Assembly: GCA_017395365.1 (NCBI GenBank)
Contig: JAFPUN010000020.1
Coordinates: 248,001-312,000 of the forward strand
DNA: 64,000 nucleotides
From: Bacteroidales bacterium
GTDB taxonomy: Bacteria > Bacteroidota > Bacteroidia > Bacteroidales > F082
Reading direction: 5' to 3'
Shown here: positions 59,420 through 64,000 of the stretch, one piece after another
How positions within the stretch are numbered: the first letter of the stretch is position 1
How the letters are laid out: the number at the start of each line of letters is the position of its first letter
Translations under genes and position numbers: made by a program
The notes under the pieces: generated by a model
Seen by the model: only the letters and a program-made list of their open reading frames with translations
Databases searched by the model: none
Told to the model about the DNA's origin: nothing

Positions 59420-60856
59420 ATGAAAACGATAAATAAGATTTGGATGGCTTTGGCGATGGCAGTGGCCTTCGTCGCGGTGCAGGCCCAAGAGGCGTCGCCC
59501 GTTGATTTTATGCGCTACAACCCTTATCAGATGAACGCCAATCCAGCCACCGACTTGCCCTATTCGAGCGTCATGTCGCTCGTCATTGGCAACATTGGTT
59601 TGGATATTCAAAACACCACCTTGCGTTTCGACAACTGTTTCGACTTCGATGCGCAAGGCCGTCCTGCAGCGATTAATTTGCGTCAATTGGCCAACAGCTT
59701 GAAGGAAGACAATTATCTTGGTTTTGATGCCCATCTCGACCTTTTTACCTTGTATAAGCGTCTGAAAAAAGGCATGCTTACCATCAACTATGGGCTCAAG
59801 GCACAAGGCAACGCCCGTTTTAACGACGGCTTGTTCCAACTGTTGGGTTATGGCAACTCGGCCTTCGTGGGCGAGGACCATCCCGCCCAAGTCAATATGG
59901 ACATCAACGCCATGGGGTATCAGGAACTGGCGGTGGGCTATCAGTGGAATGTCACGGAGCAGCTCTCGTTGGGCGGTAAGGCCAAACTCCTCTTCGGCGT
60001 GGCCAATGTGAAAACCGATGCCTTTGATGCCCAACTCTACACCGATCCCGATTCCTATGCGCTCCGTTTGAAGGAAAAAATCGCCATGAAAGCCGCACTG
60101 CCCAATGTCATCTATGTGGACGAGACGGGCCATCTGAAGACCGATGGTCCCTTCAGCATGGGCGAGTTGTTCCGCAACCCGGGCTTCGGCGTCGACTTGG
60201 CTGCCGAATACCGTTTCAACGAGCAGTTCAGTGCTGTGGCCGCCGTTCGCGACCTGGGTTTCATCCATTGGGGAAAGAACAACATCGCCATGACAGGCCA
60301 GGTGAACGACATGGGCGAATTCTACGACAACGGCGACTTCCTCTTCGATGGTTTGAGTGTCGACGAGGTGCAACGTATTCTCTCAGATGACTATTATCGT
60401 GAACATTTCTTGGATACCTTGCAACGCTATTTCCAAGTGGGATTCTCGCCCATGGATAAGTACACCACCGCTTTGAATACCAGCCTCCTGCTACGCGGCA
60501 ACTACGACCTCGATGCCCGCAACCGTTTCAGCGCACAGGTGCAGGGCCGCTTCCTGGGCAGTGGCTTCCGTCCCGCCTTGACGCTGGCCTACTGCGGCTC
60601 GTTCTGGAACAACTTCAACGTGTGTGCCACCTATACGATGATGCCCCACAGCTACGACAACATAGGTCTGGGCGTCTCGGCGATGATTGAGACCTGCAAC
60701 ATCTATCTGACTACCAATAATCTTATAGGGCTGTTCAGGCCTTTGAATATGAGTGGGTTCAATGCCCAGGTGGGCATCGTGTTCAACCTTTGGATTCCCG
60801 AGCGACGTTATGTCGACGAATCCGGAAAACCAGAGTTTTTGGATGACAACGGCTAA
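59420..60856 (+). CDS. DUF5723-type outer membrane beta-barrel protein
   Basis: 478 residues from the ATG at 59420; an in-frame TTG 6 bases earlier overlaps the previous stop. Signal peptide ends VAVQAQ. Alternating strands with Gly/aromatic pattern (GDFLFDGLS; RNNIAMTGQVNDMG) and a strand-like C-terminus (NAQVGIVFNLWIPERRY) suit an outer membrane barrel; the C-terminal Asp/Gly tail is unusual. The following radical-SAM gene overlaps it by 14 bases. Confidence 0.75.
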   Translation: MKTINKIWMALAMAVAFVAVQAQEASPVDFMRYNPYQMNANPATDLPYSSVMSLVIGNIGLDIQNTTLRFDNCFDFDAQGRPAAINLRQLANSLKEDNYLGFDAHLDLFTLYKRLKKGMLTINYGLKAQGNARFNDGLFQLLGYGNSAFVGEDHPAQVNMDINAMGYQELAVGYQWNVTEQLSLGGKAKLLFGVANVKTDAFDAQLYTDPDSYALRLKEKIAMKAALPNVIYVDETGHLKTDGPFSMGELFRNPGFGVDLAAEYRFNEQFSAVAAVRDLGFIHWGKNNIAMTGQVNDMGEFYDNGDFLFDGLSVDEVQRILSDDYYREHFLDTLQRYFQVGFSPMDKYTTALNTSLLLRGNYDLDARNRFSAQVQGRFLGSGFRPALTLAYCGSFWNNFNVCATYTMMPHSYDNIGLGVSAMIETCNIYLTTNNLIGLFRPLNMSGFNAQVGIVFNLWIPERRYVDESGKPEFLDDNG

Positions 60857-61451
60857 GATATTCGGAATAGGCCGTCACCGCTTGACCGTCGACGGCGAGG
60901 GCGTCACCACTTTGGTGGCGTTCAATGGCTGTCCCTTGCGCTGCAAGTATTGCCTCAACAAGGCTTCGTGGAAAATGGAAAACGGTAGGGACTACACACC
61001 GGAGTCGCTGTTCGAGGAGGTGAAGATCGACCAGTTGTATTTCTTGGCCACGCGTGGCGGCATCACCTTCGGTGGGGGAGAACCCTTGCTGCAAAAGGAC
61101 TTCATCAAGGAGTTTCGTGCGATTTGCGGACCGCAGTGGCAGATTGTGGTCGAAACTAGCCTCCATGTGCCCTTTGAGACCGTTCGGGAGATGAACGAAA
61201 TCTTGGACGGCTACATCGTCGACATCAAAGACCTGAATCCGGCAATCTATTTGACCTATACAGGGAAAGAAAATCCACTGGTTTTGAAGAATTTGGAATG
61301 GATTTTGCAACATGGAGACCCAAAGCGCATCAAGGTGCGTGTTCCCCATATTCCTGAGTATAATACCGATGAAGATGTGACGAAAAGTGTGGAAATCCTC
61401 AAGACGATGGGGGTGGTGGAGGTGGAGGAGTTTGAGTATATAATAAGGTAA
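60843..61451 (+). CDS. radical SAM protein, glycyl-radical-enzyme-activase-like
   Basis: 202 residues from the ATG at 60843, inside the 3' end of the barrel gene. CPLRCKYC near residue 30 is the CxxxCxxC radical SAM cluster; GGITFGGGEPLLQ binds SAM, and VDIKDLNPAI follows. The size matches short activases of the NrdG/PflA type, but no glycyl radical enzyme gene is adjacent. Its translation is coupled to the DUF5723 gene, which is unusual. Confidence 0.82.
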   Translation: MTTAKIFGIGRHRLTVDGEGVTTLVAFNGCPLRCKYCLNKASWKMENGRDYTPESLFEEVKIDQLYFLATRGGITFGGGEPLLQKDFIKEFRAICGPQWQIVVETSLHVPFETVREMNEILDGYIVDIKDLNPAIYLTYTGKENPLVLKNLEWILQHGDPKRIKVRVPHIPEYNTDEDVTKSVEILKTMGVVEVEEFEYIIR

Positions 61452-61465
61452 TGCTGAATGAGGAA

Positions 61466-61569
61466 TTGCTACTGGCTACTGGCTACTGGCCATTGGCCGC
61501 TTTAACGGAAGCTTGAACTTACAACATTTATGAAGCTGCCAGAGGCCAAAAGCCAGAGGCCAGAAGCAA
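61466..61569. repeat. CTACTGGC/GCCAGAGGCC repeats between the radical-SAM and Cys-cluster genes
   Basis: Left TTGCTACTGGCTACTGG (61466-61490) and right GCCAGAGGCCAAAAGCCAG (61538-61569) are imperfect inverted arms made of short direct repeats. Confidence 0.6.
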
Positions 61570-61603
61570 ATCAAAAAAAGAAATCTTTGAATCTTGAATC
61601 ATT

Positions 61604-62509
61604 ATGGCAAAAGGAAAACAGACTTGTAAAATCCTGAAGGAGATCCGCAGGCAGATTGCGGCGGAGAACGACATCGAATTCGTGACTTCGGAATGCACCT
61701 ACAAAGGCGACTGCTTGGGCACCTGTCCGAAATGCGAGGCCGAGGTGCGCTATCTGGAGCGCGAACTGGAGAAACGCCAGCGCTTGGGCAAGGCTGCGGT
61801 CTTTGCCGGCATGTCGCTTGGCACCTTGCTCACCGCCGCGGCATGCGATACCACGGCAAAAGTGGCGTCAAACCCCAACTGTCCGAATGGAAGCGATGTG
61901 GCACAGTGTGACTCGATTCCAGAGCGGCGCCTCGAGGGTGATGTGGTGGCCAATGTGCGTGAGCCCCAGAAACTCGACACGAACAATGTCGTCATTACTG
62001 ACGATGTCATGGGCTTGGTGATGATGTATACCAACTTATTCGAGTTCAATGCCGAGGATTATCAGGCCTTGATGAAGGATAAGTTTGTGTTCCCCGAGAT
62101 GAAGCACTTGTCTGTGATAGGGGGCAATATTGAATACCGACATGTTGGCGATGGCGAACGCTATGAGAATTTGGAGCAATTCATCCAAGGTGTAGAGGAA
62201 TTCCGTGCGCCCTATTATTCCGGTGGAGAGCAAAAGATGCTGGAAGACCTCGCTGCCCTATTGAAGGTGGATGCCAGCAAATACAAAGGCGATATGGAAG
62301 TGGCGTTTACGGTGCCAGACTGGGGCGACGTGAAGGACGTTGAGGTTGTGAAGGGAATCAGCAAGGCATTGGACGAGGCCGTTGTGGAAGCTATGACGCA
62401 AATGGATTGGAATTCGGCTTATTATGATTATAAAGATGCCGACATAATTGGCGGCGCTTTCGAATGCCGTTGTGTGCAGAAGATACATTTCCCGATAAAG
62501 ACGAAATAG
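61604..62509 (+). CDS. Cys-cluster leader protein with TonB C-terminal-like domain, copy 1
   Basis: 301 residues. The N-terminal part (1-60) has Cys at 8, 31, 37, 41 and 44 (ECTYKGDCLGTCPKC), typical of a metal-binding cluster. Residues 62-80 are hydrophobic and end in TAAACD, which resembles a lipobox. The C-terminal 90 residues (YYSGGEQKMLEDLA, GDMEVAFTVPDW, MDWNSAYY) match the TonB C-terminal domain. The protein is one of three tandem paralogues. Why a Cys-cluster precedes a membrane or lipobox segment is not clear. Confidence 0.75.
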   Translation: MAKGKQTCKILKEIRRQIAAENDIEFVTSECTYKGDCLGTCPKCEAEVRYLERELEKRQRLGKAAVFAGMSLGTLLTAAACDTTAKVASNPNCPNGSDVAQCDSIPERRLEGDVVANVREPQKLDTNNVVITDDVMGLVMMYTNLFEFNAEDYQALMKDKFVFPEMKHLSVIGGNIEYRHVGDGERYENLEQFIQGVEEFRAPYYSGGEQKMLEDLAALLKVDASKYKGDMEVAFTVPDWGDVKDVEVVKGISKALDEAVVEAMTQMDWNSAYYDYKDADIIGGAFECRCVQKIHFPIKTK

Positions 62510-62529
62510 ACACATAGAACGATACGGTC

Positions 62530-62565
62530 ATGGCAAAAGGCAAACAGACTTGCAAGATTCTGTGA
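62530..62565 (+). pseudogene. aborted copy of the Cys-cluster N-terminus
   Basis: ATG GCA AAA GGC AAA CAG ACT TGC AAG ATT CTG then TGA. The eleven codons encode MAKGKQTCKIL, the start shared with the genes before and after, then stop. A remnant of duplication or deletion within the tandem array. Confidence 0.7.
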
Positions 62566-62618
62566 AGGACACCCTTGAAAAAAAGTTGATTCAAACAAAC
62601 TTTTGTTAAATAAATTCT

Positions 62619-62626
62619 TATTTTTG
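62619..62626 (+). promoter_or_regulatory. TAnnTTTG -7 promoter box for Cys-cluster copy 2
   Basis: TATTTTTG 31 bases before the ATG at 62658. Confidence 0.5.
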
Positions 62627-62657
62627 CCACAATAATTGAATACAAAAAACTAATATC

Positions 62658-63140
62658 ATGGCAAAAGGCAAACAAACCTGCAAGATCCTTAAGGAAATCC
62701 GCAAGCAAATAGCGGAAGAGAACGATATTAAGTTGGTCATTGAGGAATGCACCTACAAAGGCGACTGCCCTGGCACCTGTCCGAAATGCGAGTCCGAGGT
62801 GCGCTATTTGGAACGCGAGTTGGAGAAACGGCAACGGATGGGCAAGGCGGCGGTTATCGCGGGAATGGCTGTGGGAACGCTGCTTACTGCCACTTCGTGC
62901 GACAAGTTTTTTCCTCGCCCATTGGAAGGTGATGTGCCCTACATCCCCGATTCCACGGAGCTGCCCAACCCTGACGACACCATTCCCGAAAAAGCCTTCC
63001 TGCTTGAAGGCGATGTGCTGGCACCTGAGCCCGATAGCCTCCAGCATTGTTCCAACAAGGATGAGTTTGAACGGCTTGAAGGCGAGCCTCCTGCATTGCC
63101 AGACGACCCCAACGTCATCCAGAAGGATAAAGATAAATAG
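62658..63140 (+). CDS. Cys-cluster leader protein, short copy 2 (no TonB domain)
   Basis: 160 residues. Residues 1-60 match copy 1 (Cys at 8, 31, 37, 41, 44), the hydrophobic segment ends TATSCDKF, again lipobox-like, and the rest is acidic and Pro-rich (PNPDDTIPEKAFLLEGD, 17 residues). The TonB domain is absent. It may be a truncated paralogue or a lipoprotein in its own right. Confidence 0.7.
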   Translation: MAKGKQTCKILKEIRKQIAEENDIKLVIEECTYKGDCPGTCPKCESEVRYLERELEKRQRMGKAAVIAGMAVGTLLTATSCDKFFPRPLEGDVPYIPDSTELPNPDDTIPEKAFLLEGDVLAPEPDSLQHCSNKDEFERLEGEPPALPDDPNVIQKDKDK

Positions 63141-63150
63141 TGACAATTAG

Positions 63151-63228
63151 TTGGTCGGCCCTTCGACAAGCTCAGGGACCTTGGCTTTTACAAAAGTTGA
63201 GGATCCCTGAGCCCGTCGGAGGGCCCAA
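63151..63228. repeat. CCTTCGACAAGCTCAGGG-type inverted repeat
   Basis: Left arm 63151-63180 (GGCCCTTCGACAAGCTCAGGG) and right arm 63201-63228 (CCCTGAGCCCGTCGGAGGGCC) pair with a few mismatches. This repeat type occurs in many bacterial genomes. Confidence 0.65.
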
Positions 63229-63276
63229 TAATTTTGAAAAAAATCGCTTTAAACGTGATTTATTCAAAATAAATCG

Positions 63277-63284
63277 TATCTTTG
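63277..63284 (+). promoter_or_regulatory. TAnnTTTG -7 promoter box for Cys-cluster copy 3
   Basis: TATCTTTG 25 bases before the ATG at 63310. Confidence 0.5.
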
Positions 63285-63309
63285 TTGCGTTAAACCAAAA
63301 AATACAAAC

Positions 63310-64000
63310 ATGAAAAGAGGCAAACAAACTTGCAAAATCCTGAAGGAAATCCGCAAGCAGATTGCGGCGGAGAACGATATTAAGTTGGTCATCGAGGAAT
63401 GCACCTACCAAGGCGATTGCCTTGGGACTTGCCCGAAGTGCGAGGCCGAGGTACGCTATCTGGAGCATGAACTTGAGAAACGGCAACGGATGGGCAAGGC
63501 GGCAGTTGTGGCGGGCCTTTCCGTTGGTTTGCTGGGCGCGAGCCAAGTGGCAATGGCTCAGCAGCCCGATACTTTGGGTATCAACAAATTGGATGAGGAG
63601 ACATTGCGTGGAATTACAATTACAGAAGGATATGTTATCCCTCTCTCCCCGCCCGACTCTTATTTGTTTCATCATTCGCTTACACAAGAGGAAATCAGCA
63701 AATGGCTTGTTCCGGGAATGAAGAGTTTAGCCATGGTTGGTGGTGATTTGAGGCATCCAGATGTGCTTGAATATGAGAATTATGGAATTGCATATCAATT
63801 GTATGCGGACAATGATGATGATCTTAAGGCAGATTCTTTGCTGAAAAATACGACACATCTTTATGCGCCTCAGTTTGAGGGCGGAGAATCAGGTCTTTTG
63901 GAGTTCATTTCCCAAAACTTGGGCAAGAATGCCGATGGCAACGCTTACGGCGACATGGAAGTGGCCTTCACTGTGGAACCCAATGGCAAATTGTCGCACA
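63310..64000 (+). CDS. Cys-cluster leader protein with TonB C-terminal-like domain, copy 3 (3' end outside window)
   Basis: 230 codons visible, frame still open at base 64000. The N-terminus again has Cys at 8, 31, 37, 41, 44 (MKRGKQTC ... ECTYQGDCLGTCPKC). Here the hydrophobic segment ends AMAQQ, like a signal peptidase I site, not a lipobox. After a middle similar to copy 1, the TonB C-terminal domain starts (FEGGESGLLEFISQNLG, then GDMEVAFTVEPNG). The gene continues beyond the window. Confidence 0.75.
   Translation, partial: MKRGKQTCKILKEIRKQIAAENDIKLVIEECTYQGDCLGTCPKCEAEVRYLEHELEKRQRMGKAAVVAGLSVGLLGASQVAMAQQPDTLGINKLDEETLRGITITEGYVIPLSPPDSYLFHHSLTQEEISKWLVPGMKSLAMVGGDLRHPDVLEYENYGIAYQLYADNDDDLKADSLLKNTTHLYAPQFEGGESGLLEFISQNLGKNADGNAYGDMEVAFTVEPNGKLSH

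Noticed and set aside
59219..60373. Minus-strand reading frame of 384 codons
   Set aside because: Antisense of the lipoprotein and DUF5723 genes; no signal peptide and no domain.
1..64000. tRNA or rRNA genes
   Set aside because: Intergenic regions were read on both strands; no cloverleaf or rRNA-like stretch was recognised by eye. A covariance search would be decisive.

Overview
This 64 kb window looks like chromosome from an uncultured member of the Bacteroidales (Bacteroidota), probably from a gut or rumen type of habitat. The basis is: several secreted proteins end in a type IX secretion (T9SS) sorting domain; two tandem gingipain-like (C25) proteases; an OmpA/PD40 protein resembling PorE; many lipoproteins; TonB-type proteins with a Cys-rich N-terminus; and recurrent TAnnTTTG (-7) promoter boxes instead of sigma70 -10 boxes. 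No rRNA, tRNA, CRISPR array, transposase or integrase was recognised. No gene-free stretch exceeds about 300 bases.

Layout. 1-13.7 kb: end of a beta-propeller protein, PorE-like OmpA protein, SGNH lipoprotein, rhomboid protease, CotH-type T9SS cargo, gcvT, a secreted unknown, then an operon (11281 to 7726) of a small T9SS protein, a Cthe_2159-type beta-helix protein and an HD hydrolase, and a short UvrA-like ATPase carrying an in-frame palindromic insertion. 13.7-24.5 kb, all on the minus strand: amidohydrolase, carbonic anhydrase, DUF4143 ATPase behind three tandem palindromic promoters, a DEDDh exonuclease plus WYL regulator, a RhuM-Fic protein, a three-gene cassette around a minimal FtsZ-like GTPase, two glycosylase-fold (UDG-like) proteins, a triple zinc-ribbon protein and a PLD nuclease. 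This stretch is the accessory part of the window, and is marked by seven copies of one hairpin/promoter module between 19.7 and 28.4 kb. 24.7-38.7 kb: psuK-psuG (pseudouridine catabolism), an AAA+ ATPase, a GH20 hexosaminidase, a Fic protein with its operators, an MsbA-like ABC exporter, a DUF1016 nuclease, purB, small unknowns and fbaA.

38.9-49.8 kb: the two C25 proteases, P5C dehydrogenase, paired lipoproteins and an NlpC/P60 hydrolase. 50-57.8 kb: PgpH-like c-di-AMP phosphodiesterase, a retropepsin-like/PDZ lipoprotein, HipBA, WbqC, thioredoxin and hutI. 57.9-64 kb: an operon of lipoprotein, DUF5723 barrel and radical-SAM activase, then a tandem family of Cys-cluster/TonB-domain proteins that includes an aborted 11-codon copy and runs off the window.

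Most promising unexplained items: the minimal FtsZ-like cassette (19780-21555); the reused hairpin/promoter modules around it; the Cys-cluster leader family at 61.6-64 kb; the palindromic element encoding about 30 residues inside the UvrA-like protein; and the duplicated palindrome at the DUF1016 nuclease. All family assignments were made by eye from sequence motifs; no database search was run.
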